Made by a program: the position numbers and the translations under genes. From Butyricicoccus faecihominis (GTDB lineage Bacteria; Bacillota; Clostridia; Oscillospirales; Butyricicoccaceae): 64,000 bases of DNA. A model generated the notes under the pieces. That model had not been told where the DNA came from and made no database searches. It was given only the letters and a program-made list of their open reading frames with translations. Location of the stretch: the NCBI RefSeq assembly GCF_024462775.1, contig NZ_JANGCE010000014.1, positions 22,027-86,026 of the forward strand. The letters are read 5' to 3'. Position 1 is the first letter of the stretch. Each line of letters begins with the position of its first letter. Below, one piece after another: positions 26,565 to 34,882 of the stretch.

Positions 26565-28910
26565 TTATAACGCGCTGATCGTGTCGACGATGGACATTTG
26601 ACGAATGCGCTTAGCCGGTCCGCGCACCGCGAGCAGCGAAGTGAAAAGGACGATCGCTGCGATGATACCCAGCGTGCCGAGCGGCAGCTGCCAGACGTCG
26701 CCCCAGCGGAAGCTGACCAGCCGCTCGAACAGCAGCTTGTGCACCGGTAGCCCGATGATGCAGCCGGCGGTGATACCGAACAGGGCATAGGTCGCGGCTT
26801 CGGCGGCAACCATGCGCACCAACTGCCGGGCGTCCATACCGATGGCGCGCATGGCGCCGTACTGCTTCATCCGCGCCGAAACGCTCATGGAAACGCTGTT
26901 GACGATGTGCAAAACGGTGATAAGCGCGATCAGCGCGAGAAAACCGAACACAAAAAGGGCGAAGGCATAATAAGCGCCCTTTACCTCCGCGTTGTTCGCG
27001 CGCCGGTCGGAAAACATAAGATCATCCCCCGCGAGGGCGCGGATAGCGGCGACGTCGCCCTCTTGCGCGTTCTTGGCAAGCTGCATATCGATCACCGTGT
27101 AGCCTGACCCGCCGATCAGTTCCTGAAAGGTCTGTTCGGAACAGAGCACACTGCCAAAGCCTCCTGCGCCGTTAAAGGGGCTGGTGGACAGCACGCCGGT
27201 GATCTCGAGCGTTCGGGTCCGGCCGCCGCTCTCCACTGTGAGCACATCGCCCACCCGGAGCGGATTGGTCGGGGTATATACCGTCAGCGCGGCGTCACGC
27301 CGTTCCACCGCTTGCCGCACGGAGCCTTCCAGCAGCACGTCCTCCGCCCATTGGAACTGGTGCTGCTCGTAGGAGATCAGGTCGATGGTACTGTCGGTCC
27401 CGCCCACGGTCGCGGGCAGGTCAAAAGCAAACATGCGGCCATACACGCGCTCCACCGCGGGATTTTGCGACAGTTTTGTCAAAACCGTTTCGCTCACCGC
27501 GCGGGTCTGATCTCGGCTGACGATGGAGAGGTCGGGCGTGGAGGGAGCAAGCGGCGTGACGGCGTGGTTCATAAACGCGATCAAAACTGAAAACGACAGG
27601 AACAAAATGATGCTGAGCGCGAAGGACCCGCCCATGAGGATGAAGTTTTTTCGATTGGACCCGGCATGGTGCACGCCCAGCGCCATATCCACGCGGAGCC
27701 GCCGGGTGCCCGCGGCCTTGCGAACGGGCGCGGCCGTGTCGGCGTTGCCGGAGACCGCCGTCAGCGGGGACACGCGCGCCGCGCGTTTGGCCGGTGAGCG
27801 GGCGGCCAGCAAAACCGTCAGCAGTCCGACCACGATGCCCGCCAAGATGCTGGGCAGGCTTACGGCAAAGACCGGCATGCCCGCGAAAAAGTAGGGACTG
27901 AGCCCGCGCAAAAGCGCGCACAGAAGCCAAATGAGGACCACGCCGGTGGCAATGCCGGCGGGTATGGCCAGCCGGCACCAAGCGAGCGCTTCTGCGCGCA
28001 CCAGACGGATCACCTGCTTCGGCGTCGCGCCGACGCAGCGCAGCATGCCGAAAAACTGGGTGCGCTGCGCCACGTTGCTGTTCAGGCTGCTCGCGATCAT
28101 CATCACGCCCGCGATCAGCACCAAGACGAAAAGCGCCGCGGCCGTCAGGTAAATTTGCAGCATAAAGGGATCGCTGCTTTGGCCGAGCAGGCCGAGCAGC
28201 CGGGTGTTTTGCGGCGCGTCCGCATCGGGAATGCTCAGCTGCGCTTGAATATCGGCAATGGCCTTTTGCATATTGCACCGGCCCGAAAGCTGCACGTAAA
28301 ACAGCCCTTCGCCGGTGTCCGCCGCCGGGCGGATCGCGCGGAACTGCGCTGTGGAAACAAACACGCCGTAGGCGTCGTATCGCAGCATCATGGCGGTATC
28401 GTCCGCGAAGCCGGAGACGGTGAGCAAAAGCGGGCCGTTCGGCGTTTGTACGCGCACCGTATCCCCGATTTGCAGGCGCAGCGCTTTTTTCGCGTTTTGG
28501 GTCAGCACCGCCTCCGCGTCGTCCGAGGGGAATCGCCCTTCGATGATGCTCGCGTCCGGGTAAAGATCGGTCAAAAAACTTTCGTCCAGCCCGCAGATGG
28601 CGGCAGCCTTGCCGCCGATCGAATAATCTGTTTCCGCCTGATAATTCAGAATATCGTACCACGAGCTGCTCGCGACGTCGGGCCGCGCGGCAATGATGGC
28701 GGCCTGCTCGTCGTTCAGGTTTTTAAACGCCACATGCCAGTTGCCGTCGCTTTGGCGGGTCTGAATGAGCTGGCTGCGCAGGAACATGTCGGCCATGCCA
28801 AAAATGGCCGTGACGAGCAGCACCGCCAGCGCGATACACAGAAGCGACATGCGGTTCGCTTTCTGGTGCACCTTTGCGGCAATGGGCACCAGAGATAGAT
28901 AGCTTTTCAT
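26565..28910 (-). CDS. ABC transporter permease, FtsX-like (MacB/Vex type)
   Basis: 781 residues: an N-terminal helix (LLCIALAVLLVTAIFGMADMFL), a MacB-type periplasmic-like domain (about 45-230), then two FtsX permease modules, each with the typical helix groups (FVLVLIAGVMMIASSLNSNVAQRTQFFGMLRCVGA; ALIALITVLHIVNSVSMSVSARMKQYGAMRAIGM). The ATG overlaps the ATPase stop by 4 bases. Such ABC units next to a two-component system usually export or sense antimicrobial peptides or remodel the envelope. The substrate is unknown. Confidence 0.92.
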   Translation of the reverse strand: MKSYLSLVPIAAKVHQKANRMSLLCIALAVLLVTAIFGMADMFLRSQLIQTRQSDGNWHVAFKNLNDEQAAIIAARPDVASSSWYDILNYQAETDYSIGGKAAAICGLDESFLTDLYPDASIIEGRFPSDDAEAVLTQNAKKALRLQIGDTVRVQTPNGPLLLTVSGFADDTAMMLRYDAYGVFVSTAQFRAIRPAADTGEGLFYVQLSGRCNMQKAIADIQAQLSIPDADAPQNTRLLGLLGQSSDPFMLQIYLTAAALFVLVLIAGVMMIASSLNSNVAQRTQFFGMLRCVGATPKQVIRLVRAEALAWCRLAIPAGIATGVVLIWLLCALLRGLSPYFFAGMPVFAVSLPSILAGIVVGLLTVLLAARSPAKRAARVSPLTAVSGNADTAAPVRKAAGTRRLRVDMALGVHHAGSNRKNFILMGGSFALSIILFLSFSVLIAFMNHAVTPLAPSTPDLSIVSRDQTRAVSETVLTKLSQNPAVERVYGRMFAFDLPATVGGTDSTIDLISYEQHQFQWAEDVLLEGSVRQAVERRDAALTVYTPTNPLRVGDVLTVESGGRTRTLEITGVLSTSPFNGAGGFGSVLCSEQTFQELIGGSGYTVIDMQLAKNAQEGDVAAIRALAGDDLMFSDRRANNAEVKGAYYAFALFVFGFLALIALITVLHIVNSVSMSVSARMKQYGAMRAIGMDARQLVRMVAAEAATYALFGITAGCIIGLPVHKLLFERLVSFRWGDVWQLPLGTLGIIAAIVLFTSLLAVRGPAKRIRQMSIVDTISAL

Positions 28911-29590
28911 GCCCGCACCCCGCCGAGATCGGTCAGCACGCCGTCCGTCACCCGCAGCACCCGGTCGGCGGACGAGGTCAGCCCCACGTTGTGCGTGATC
29001 ATCAAAATGGTTTGCTGGTAGCGGCGCGAAGCCTGCACGAGCAGCTCGATCACATCCTGACTGTTTTTGCTGTCCAGATTGCCGGTTGGCTCGTCCGCGA
29101 GGATCAGCATGGGCTGCATCACCAGCGCGCGGCCGATGGCTACCCGCTGCTGTTGGCCGCCGGAAAGCTGGCTTGGCAAATGCCGCCGCCGGTCGGTCAG
29201 CCCCAGAACCTGCAAAAGCTCGTCGATCCGATCCTGATCCGGCTTTTGGTAGTCCAGCAACAGCGGAAAGGCGATGTTCTGCTCCACGGTCAGCTCGCTG
29301 ACCAGCTGGAAGGACTGAAAGACAAAGCCGATATTGCGCCGCCGGAAGATCGTTCGTTCCTGCTCTTTCATGGCGAACAGCTCTTCGCCGTCCAATCGGA
29401 TCGTGCCGGAGGTCGGCGTGTCCAGCCCGCCGATACAGTTGAGCAGCGTGCTTTTGCCGGAACCGGATTCGCCGATCACCGTGGCGAACTCACCCTTCTC
29501 TAAGGAAAAGGTAACGTTTTGCAGGGCATCCACCCTTGCTTCTCCTTTGCCGTAGGTTTTGCATAGGTTTTCAACTTGTAAGGTATTCAT
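28907..29590 (-). CDS. ABC transporter ATP-binding protein (MacB/LolD type)
   Basis: 227 residues with Walker [19 protein letters not shown], signature [16 protein letters not shown], Walker [13 protein letters not shown] and the MacB/LolD-type [13 protein letters not shown]-loop. The start is ATG 29590 with GGAGG 11 bases upstream. It pairs with the FtsX-like permease, overlapping it by 4 bases. A separate promoter region with CTTAC-type sites lies between it and the histidine kinase gene. Confidence 0.94.
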   Translation of the reverse strand: MNTLQVENLCKTYGKGEARVDALQNVTFSLEKGEFATVIGESGSGKSTLLNCIGGLDTPTSGTIRLDGEELFAMKEQERTIFRRRNIGFVFQSFQLVSELTVEQNIAFPLLLDYQKPDQDRIDELLQVLGLTDRRRHLPSQLSGGQQQRVAIGRALVMQPMLILADEPTGNLDSKNSQDVIELLVQASRRYQQTILMITHNVGLTSSADRVLRVTDGVLTDLGGVRA

Positions 29591-29656
29591 AGGCTCGTTA
29601 GCCTCCTTTTCTGGGAAAAGCATAACAGGTGCAGCTTACAAACAGATGAATGGCGG

Positions 29657-29672
29657 CTTACGGTTCCGTAAG
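29657..29672. promoter_or_regulatory. Palindrome CTTACGGTTCCGTAAG upstream of the ABC genes
   Basis: A perfect CTTAC-N6-GTAAG palindrome overlaps the kinase stop codon; a second half-site CTTACA lies 22 bases away at 29635-29640. The same CTTAC-N6-GTAAG pattern occurs upstream of the response regulator (31654-31669), suggesting both are targets of that regulator. Confidence 0.55.
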
Positions 29673-30887
29673 AAACGAAACGGAAAAGACCGTTCCCTCG
29701 CCGGGCGTGCTGTGAACGGAAAGAACGCCGCCCTGCCGCTCAAAAATTGTTTTGGCCAGCGGCAGGCCGAGGCCCACGCCCGGCCGGTCCGACGCATGCG
29801 CGCTGCGGTAAAACCGCTTGAAAATATGGTGCAGGTCCTCGGGGGCGACGCCGCCGCCGTCGTCCGCGACGGAAAGGCGCAGCATCAGGGTCGAGCGCTC
29901 CCACGCAACGCGAATATGGCCGCCCGCCGCCGTGTGATCCAACGCGTTTTTGATCAGATTGCCAAGGGCTTCGGCCGTCCAGATCAGGTCGCAGCAGATC
30001 GGCTGCTCAGGATCGCCCTGCCATGTGAGTTCTTTTTGCTCAAGCGCGGCCCTCGTGGTCAGCTCCTCCGTGGCAAGCCGGTATAGCGAAAGCGCCGTGT
30101 GCGGCGCTTTTTCAAAGACAATGCTGCCCGCGTCCAGCCGGGTAATCTTCAAAAGCGCGTCGATCAGCTGCTCAATGCGGCCAAGCGCCAGCGCGGACTT
30201 GCCGGAAAAGGTCTCTACGGCCGCGATGTTGCCGGGTTCGCCCGCAATGATCTCGTTGTACATGCAGAGCGCCGCCAGCGGTGTTTTTAACTGGTGCGAG
30301 ATATCGGAGATCGTATCCTTTAAAAACTCCTTGGACTGGTGCGCGCGGGTGTTCTGCGCCTGCAAGGCTGTCGCCAACTGATCGACCGCGGCGTAAAGCC
30401 GTGAAAGCGCCCCTTCATCGCTGCGGGGCAGGTGCGTATCAAAATCGCCATGGGAAAAGTGCCGCACGACGCGGGTCGCGTTGTGAAGCGAGCGCGCTTG
30501 CCGCCGCAAAAACAGCAGCGCGAGCGACCAAAGCGCCGCCGCGGCAAGCAGCGTGCCGGTCAGGGCGGTACGGTATAGCCCCGCGGAAAAATCCCGTACC
30601 GGCGCAAGCAGCCAAGGCGGCGTTTTTTCGCTAAGACCCAGCTGCCGCAGCAAAGCGCGGCCCTGTCCCGCGTCCCCTTCGCCGGTAAGCGCGGCAGCCA
30701 CCGTTTCGGGCGGCACATTCCGTTCCAGCAGCGCGCCGGCCACGGCCTGATCATGAAAAACCAGCTGCGCCTGCATGCGCTGCGTCTGTACCCGGCAGAA
30801 AAGCAAAGCGGTGGCCGCCAGCATAACGCAGAGCAAGAAAAGCAGCAGCAAATAGCGCCGGTTGTCCCGGTCGCGCCAAATATTCAT
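29658..30887 (-). CDS. Sensor histidine kinase
   Basis: 409 residues. Two transmembrane helices (about 12-30 and 108-128) flank an extracytoplasmic loop of about 75 residues. A HAMP-like region is followed by the H-box DISHQLKTPLAAL and ATPase boxes ALGNLIKNALDHT (N), VADDGGGVA (G1), and GVGLGLPLAKTIFERQGG (G2). GAGGTG at 30893-30898 is 5 bases before ATG 30887, which overlaps the regulator stop by 4 bases. It signals to the OmpR-type regulator and belongs with the ABC-FtsX unit. The stimulus is unknown. Confidence 0.93.
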   Translation of the reverse strand: MNIWRDRDNRRYLLLLFLLCVMLAATALLFCRVQTQRMQAQLVFHDQAVAGALLERNVPPETVAAALTGEGDAGQGRALLRQLGLSEKTPPWLLAPVRDFSAGLYRTALTGTLLAAAALWSLALLFLRRQARSLHNATRVVRHFSHGDFDTHLPRSDEGALSRLYAAVDQLATALQAQNTRAHQSKEFLKDTISDISHQLKTPLAALCMYNEIIAGEPGNIAAVETFSGKSALALGRIEQLIDALLKITRLDAGSIVFEKAPHTALSLYRLATEELTTRAALEQKELTWQGDPEQPICCDLIWTAEALGNLIKNALDHTAAGGHIRVAWERSTLMLRLSVADDGGGVAPEDLHHIFKRFYRSAHASDRPGVGLGLPLAKTIFERQGGVLSVHSTPGEGTVFSVSFLTEP

Positions 30888-31576
30888 AGCGGCACCTCGT
30901 TCCATTGATAGCCAAAGCCGCGCACCGTGGTCAGGTGCGTCGGGGCGGAGGGATCGTCCTCTACCTTTTCACGCAGCCGGCGGATATAGACGGATAGCGT
31001 GTTATCATCGACAAAGCTGCCGTTTTGATCCCACAGGGCTTCCAAAATGCGCGCGCGGGTGACCACGCGGCCCGCGTTGCGCACCAACAGACAGAGCAGC
31101 TTATATTCGCCGATGGTCAGTTCGAGCGGCTTGCCGCGCAAAACAATCTGGCTTTGCAGCAGATCGATGGCGGTATCGCCGCAGCGGATCACGGCCGGAT
31201 CGCGGCCCGGTCGTCCCGCGCGGCGTAACAGCGCGCGGATGCGGGAGAGCAGCTCGCCGATCTTAAAGGGCTTTGTGATATAGTCGTCCCCGCCGCTGTC
31301 CAGTCCGCGGATCACGTTTACCTCTTCATCCGAAGCGGTCAAAAAGATGATGGGCGTCGTATCGCCTTGTTCGCGCAGCCTTTGGCATACCGAAAAGCCG
31401 GTGCCATCCGGCAGCGTCACGTCGAGCAGCAGCAGATCGAACCGGTTTTCGGCAAGCGCGGCGAAGGCCGCTTGCACGGTCCGGACGACGGCGACCGCAA
31501 ACCCGTTGGTTTCGAGCAAATACTGTAAGCCCTCCACCAAACTGATATCATCTTCGAGCAGTAAAATTCGGTTCAT
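30884..31576 (-). CDS. OmpR-family response regulator
   Basis: 230 residues. The receiver domain has the acidic pocket LLLEDD and the phospho-acceptor Asp in LLLLDVTLPDG (about residue 52), plus conserved TASDE and Lys in YITKPF. The C-terminal winged helix (about 130-228) reads LTIGEYKLLCLLVRNAGRVVTRARILEALW...DNTLSVYIRRLREKV. First gene of the four-gene regulator-kinase-ATPase-permease operon. A CTTACAAAACTGTAAG palindrome 78 bases upstream is a good autoregulation site. Confidence 0.95.
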   Translation of the reverse strand: MNRILLLEDDISLVEGLQYLLETNGFAVAVVRTVQAAFAALAENRFDLLLLDVTLPDGTGFSVCQRLREQGDTTPIIFLTASDEEVNVIRGLDSGGDDYITKPFKIGELLSRIRALLRRAGRPGRDPAVIRCGDTAIDLLQSQIVLRGKPLELTIGEYKLLCLLVRNAGRVVTRARILEALWDQNGSFVDDNTLSVYIRRLREKVEDDPSAPTHLTTVRGFGYQWNEVPL

Positions 31577-31653
31577 TTCAGCGCCTCCCCGGCAGCATGG
31601 TTTTGCTTTATTATATCAGTTGCGCGCGTTCCCGTCATGCATTCGTGCGCAAG

Positions 31654-31669
31654 CTTACAAAACTGTAAG
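31654..31669. promoter_or_regulatory. Palindrome CTTACAAAACTGTAAG upstream of the response regulator
   Basis: CTTACA-AAAC-TGTAAG, a perfect palindrome 78 bases upstream of the ATG at 31576. It shares the CTTAC-N6-GTAAG pattern with 29657-29672. Confidence 0.55.
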
Positions 31670-31676
31670 AAGAAAT

Positions 31677-31705
31677 AGGGCGGACAGCCCAAAGCTGTCC
31701 GCCCT
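31677..31705 (-). terminator. Hairpin after the carboxypeptidase gene
   Basis: Twelve-base perfect arms 31677-31688 and 31694-31705 with a 5-base loop, ten bases after the stop on the minus strand; followed by ATTTCTTCTT. Confidence 0.75.
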
Positions 31706-31714
31706 AAAAAGTCG

Positions 31715-33172
31715 TTATCGTCTTCTGTTGTAACGCGAGCCGCGCGAACGCATCATGCGTCGCTGTTTGCGGCGGCGCATCCGGCCGAAGGTAAGGTTAA
31801 ATAGGATATAAAGGATAACGAAAACCAGCAAAACGACAAGCAAAATTTTAAAGACCGAGCCTTTGAAGAAATTTTCAAGCTTGTCCGCATAGTAAAGTAC
31901 CTTGGAAAGCTCCACATCGTGCAGAGCGATCAGTTCCACGGTGCCGTAAACCGTACCGGCGTAGGAGTAGGTCATGCTGCCGATCACGTCGCCCGCCTTG
32001 ATCGGCGCGTCCACGCTTTTCGGCACGGTTGGCGTAGCCTCCATGTCCTCCACGTCTAGGTTCTTCGGCACCGAAGCGACCAGATCCCGCTTGGCGGTGA
32101 GCACCAGCTCGTCCGTGTCGGTGGAAAGGCGCACCTTGGTAGAGGTGATGCTGTTGCCCTGCTTGGCGAGCGTTTTGCTTTTAAAGTTATCATAGCCCCA
32201 CTCGAACAGCCGCTTGGTCTCGGTAAAGCTTTTGGCTACCGTGGAACTGTCCGGCGCGTCGGCGCAGCCGAGGACGACGGAGTAAAGCTCGCTGTCGCGC
32301 TGGTCCGCGTAAGCGACCAGACAGTTGCCCGCTTCGGCGGTGTGGCCGGTCTTGATGCCGTTGCACCAGCCATAGAACCAGGGCTGATAGGAACTGAAGA
32401 TCAGCTGGTTGGTGGTAAAGACCTTGCGTGAATCGTGCATGTTGGTTTTGGAGATGGTCTTTACCGCGGTCTTGGCGATCTCTGCAAAGGTCTCGTCCTG
32501 CATGGCGGCGTGCGCGATGGTGTACAGGTCGCGCGCGGTGGTGTAGTGGTTGGGATCGTGCAGGCCGTTGGGATTGACAAAGTGCGTGCCCGTGCAGCCG
32601 AGCTCCTCCGCTTTGGCGTTCATCATGTCGGCAAAGCCCTCGATCGAGCCGCCGACATGGCGGGCCAGCATATTCGCGGCCTCGTTCGCGGAGGGCAGCA
32701 TCAGGCAATACAGCAGATCGAGCACCTTTACCTGCTCGCCCTCTTTGATATCGGCGTTGGAGGCGTCCCACGACACGTTTTCAAAATCGACTTTTTCCGC
32801 CGTGACCACATCGTCCAGCTTCGCGTTTTCCAAAACGAGCAGCGCGGTCATAATCTTGGTGGTGGAAGCGGGGTAACGCTTCTCATCCGCGTTTTTTTCG
32901 TACAGCACCATGCCGGTGTTCGGGTTGACCAGAAGGGCCGCGGTCGCGTCGATCTTGGGGTCTTCCAGAACCGCGTCCGGCTCATTTTCTCCGTCGTCCG
33001 TCGAGCCGGAAACGGGAGCCGTATCGCCCTCTTCGCCGCTGTCCGAGGTGTCGGATACGGGGGCGAATTCGTCCTCGTCGTCCGGCGCGGCGAAGGCGGG
33101 CGGTAAATAGGCGCAAAGCAACAAGGCGAGCAGCAGAAAAGCGCCCGCGCGTTTCAACAAATTACGGTTCAT
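31715..33172 (-). CDS. D-alanyl-D-alanine carboxypeptidase, DacF/DacA-like
   Basis: 485 residues. A signal peptide (LLKRAGAFLLLALLLCAYLPPAFA) is followed by an acidic Ser/Asp/Glu-rich spacer (about 29-75) and a class C-type penicillin-binding domain with the active-site STTK tetrad (near 104), SANE (SxN) and KTGHT motifs. After a PBP5 C-terminal-like domain there is a C-terminal transmembrane helix and an Arg-rich tail (RMRRRKQRRMMRSRG). It trims stem pentapeptides outside the cell. The C-terminal helix rather than an amphipathic anchor is a Clostridia feature. Its start overlaps the small Cys protein by 4 bases. Confidence 0.93.
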   Translation of the reverse strand: MNRNLLKRAGAFLLLALLLCAYLPPAFAAPDDEDEFAPVSDTSDSGEEGDTAPVSGSTDDGENEPDAVLEDPKIDATAALLVNPNTGMVLYEKNADEKRYPASTTKIMTALLVLENAKLDDVVTAEKVDFENVSWDASNADIKEGEQVKVLDLLYCLMLPSANEAANMLARHVGGSIEGFADMMNAKAEELGCTGTHFVNPNGLHDPNHYTTARDLYTIAHAAMQDETFAEIAKTAVKTISKTNMHDSRKVFTTNQLIFSSYQPWFYGWCNGIKTGHTAEAGNCLVAYADQRDSELYSVVLGCADAPDSSTVAKSFTETKRLFEWGYDNFKSKTLAKQGNSITSTKVRLSTDTDELVLTAKRDLVASVPKNLDVEDMEATPTVPKSVDAPIKAGDVIGSMTYSYAGTVYGTVELIALHDVELSKVLYYADKLENFFKGSVFKILLVVLLVFVILYILFNLTFGRMRRRKQRRMMRSRGSRYNRRR

Positions 33173-33402
33173 GAGTCGTCTCCCAGAGAAAAATCAGCGT
33201 GGGTGAAATGGCCGCGAATGGCCGCGGGGCGCGGCGGCGTGCGGCGCAAAGGGTCATAGCGGAACGAGCGGCAGTGAAAATCAGCCGCGACCACGCCATG
33301 GCGGCGGCAGGTGAGCTTGTCGCCGCCCGAAAGCGGCGTGCCGTATTGGCAGTATGTACAGCGTGGTTCGATATCCTTACGCATCAGCTTTTTCAGCGAC
33401 AT
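33169..33402 (-). CDS. Small cysteine-containing protein of unknown function
   Basis: 77 residues. ATG 33402 follows AAGGAG at 33411-33416 by 8 bases; an in-frame ATG three codons upstream lies inside that Shine-Dalgarno region and is not used. CTYCQYG, LTCRRHG and FHCRSFRYD give four cysteines in a CxxC...C...C pattern that could bind zinc. The gene overlaps the carboxypeptidase start by 4 bases, so it is translationally linked to it. I do not recognise a named family. Confidence 0.75.
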   Translation of the reverse strand: MSLKKLMRKDIEPRCTYCQYGTPLSGGDKLTCRRHGVVAADFHCRSFRYDPLRRTPPRPAAIRGHFTHADFSLGDDS

Positions 33403-33436
33403 GCGGGTCACTCCTTAAAATGTGTGAATATACCCA

Positions 33437-34492
33437 TTATACTGTATCGCGCTCTTTTTTACCACCCCTAAACGGAAACAAAACGACAAAAAGTACGGCA
33501 AGCGCGGGCGCGGCCCAGTACGCGGCAGAGGGCGTGAGCGCTCCCGGTACGGGCGCGAACACCGCGAGCGACGCGGGGAAGAGCCGCCAAACAAGCGTGG
33601 TGATGGCCGCTGCAAACACGCCGTGCAGCGTTTTGCCAAGCGTAAAGCGGCGCAGGCGCAGGTCGAACGGGTCCAACAGCGCGCGCACCTGAAAGTGCAC
33701 GCTGAGCCCCCCAAAGCCCAAAAGGAACGAGGTGAGCGGCAGCAGCACCCCCGCGGGGATGCCGCAGCCCGCCAACCGGTCAAGGCCGCAGGTCAATTCC
33801 AGAATACCCTCTACGCCGGGAACGCCGGATAAAAGCGCGCGCACCGGCAGCAATAGCCGCAGCAAAATGGAGAAAACGACCAAAAACGCGGTGACGGTCA
33901 GCGCGGTCTGCGCGGCGCTCTGCACCGCGCCGCAAAAGGCGGGGGCAAAGGCTTCCGGCGCGGTGGGGCGAAGGGCGCCGCCGGTTTCGCGCGGCGCGCC
34001 GCCGTGCGCCGCGACCAATCCGGCCAGAAGGGCGGCGGCCAGATGGATCAGGTACAGCGCCGCCCCGGTCTGCGCGCTGCCGGTGAGCGCCAGCCCTGCC
34101 AGACCGATGCAAAAGGCGGGGCTGGCGCAGTTGCAGAAGGATACGGCGCGCTCGGCCTCGTCCCTTGTCAGTGCGCCGCGCCCGAGCAGGTCGGCGACCG
34201 TGGCCGCGCCGACCGGATAGCCGCCTATTAGGCCGAGAGCGACTGCCGGGGCCGCCGCGGGGGGCAGCCCGTACAGCGCGCCGAGCGGGCGGCGTAAAAG
34301 GCGGGCGGCGGCGGCGCCCGCGCCGGTGCGGATCAGCAGGCCGCTGGCCACGAAAAAGGGGAACAGCGCGGGCAGCGCCTGACCGGCGGCCAGCCGCAAG
34401 CCGTCGCGCACGCCGTCGGCGCAGGCGGCGGGGCACAGGAGAAAAGCAAAAAAGAGCGCCGCCGTCAAAAGCGCCGCACCGGTATTACGCAT
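33437..34492 (-). CDS. ylbJ: Sporulation integral membrane protein, YlbJ-like
   Basis: 351 residues with about eight to nine hydrophobic helices and two nucleoside-recognition-type modules; GLIGGYPVGAATVADLL and CNCASPAFCIG are the YlbJ signatures. ATG 34492 is chosen (GAGG 8 bases upstream) over a GTG three codons earlier. YlbJ is needed for spore formation in Bacillus, and the location next to yqfC/yqfD supports this. Very Ala/Arg-rich. The transported compound is unknown. Confidence 0.85.
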   Translation of the reverse strand: MRNTGAALLTAALFFAFLLCPAACADGVRDGLRLAAGQALPALFPFFVASGLLIRTGAGAAAARLLRRPLGALYGLPPAAAPAVALGLIGGYPVGAATVADLLGRGALTRDEAERAVSFCNCASPAFCIGLAGLALTGSAQTGAALYLIHLAAALLAGLVAAHGGAPRETGGALRPTAPEAFAPAFCGAVQSAAQTALTVTAFLVVFSILLRLLLPVRALLSGVPGVEGILELTCGLDRLAGCGIPAGVLLPLTSFLLGFGGLSVHFQVRALLDPFDLRLRRFTLGKTLHGVFAAAITTLVWRLFPASLAVFAPVPGALTPSAAYWAAPALAVLFVVLFPFRGGKKERDTV

Positions 34493-34582
34493 AAGGCTCA
34501 CCTCGTTTTTGCTTCTATCCTACGCGGGTCTGGCAAGTTTCATGTCCCCGCCGCATACAATAGCCCGAACGGAGGAGAATGC

Positions 34583-34852
34583 ATGGCATACGAGGGCTTT
34601 GGGGCGGGCGCGCCGCAGCTTTTTGAGGATCTGCGCGGTGACCGGCCCCGCGTGGAGATCATCGGAAACTGCCGCGTCGTGGTGGAAAACCATAGGGGCA
34701 TTTTAGAATACGACGATACTCTGCTCCGCGTCAAATGCAAGGACTGCGAGGTGCGCATCCTCGGCGATTCGCTGACGCTGAACGCGCTTTCGCTTGATGA
34801 GCTGGCGGTGACGGGTACGATCGTTTCGGTCGAATATCGCAGCCTCGCCTAG
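34583..34852 (+). CDS. yqfC: Sporulation protein YqfC
   Basis: 89 residues of the YabP/YqfC family: PRVEIIGNCRVVVENHRGILEYDDTLLRVKC and LTLNALSLDELAVTGTIVSVEY. GGAGGAG lies just before ATG 34583. It is followed 30 bases later by yqfD, the conserved pair that is expressed in the mother cell under sigma-E in Bacillus and affects spore coat or engulfment. It is divergent from the ylbJ-like gene across about 90 bases, which must hold both promoters. Confidence 0.92.
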   Translation: MAYEGFGAGAPQLFEDLRGDRPRVEIIGNCRVVVENHRGILEYDDTLLRVKCKDCEVRILGDSLTLNALSLDELAVTGTIVSVEYRSLA

Positions 34853-34882
34853 CGGGACGGAAAACAAAAGGAGGGAAAAGAT

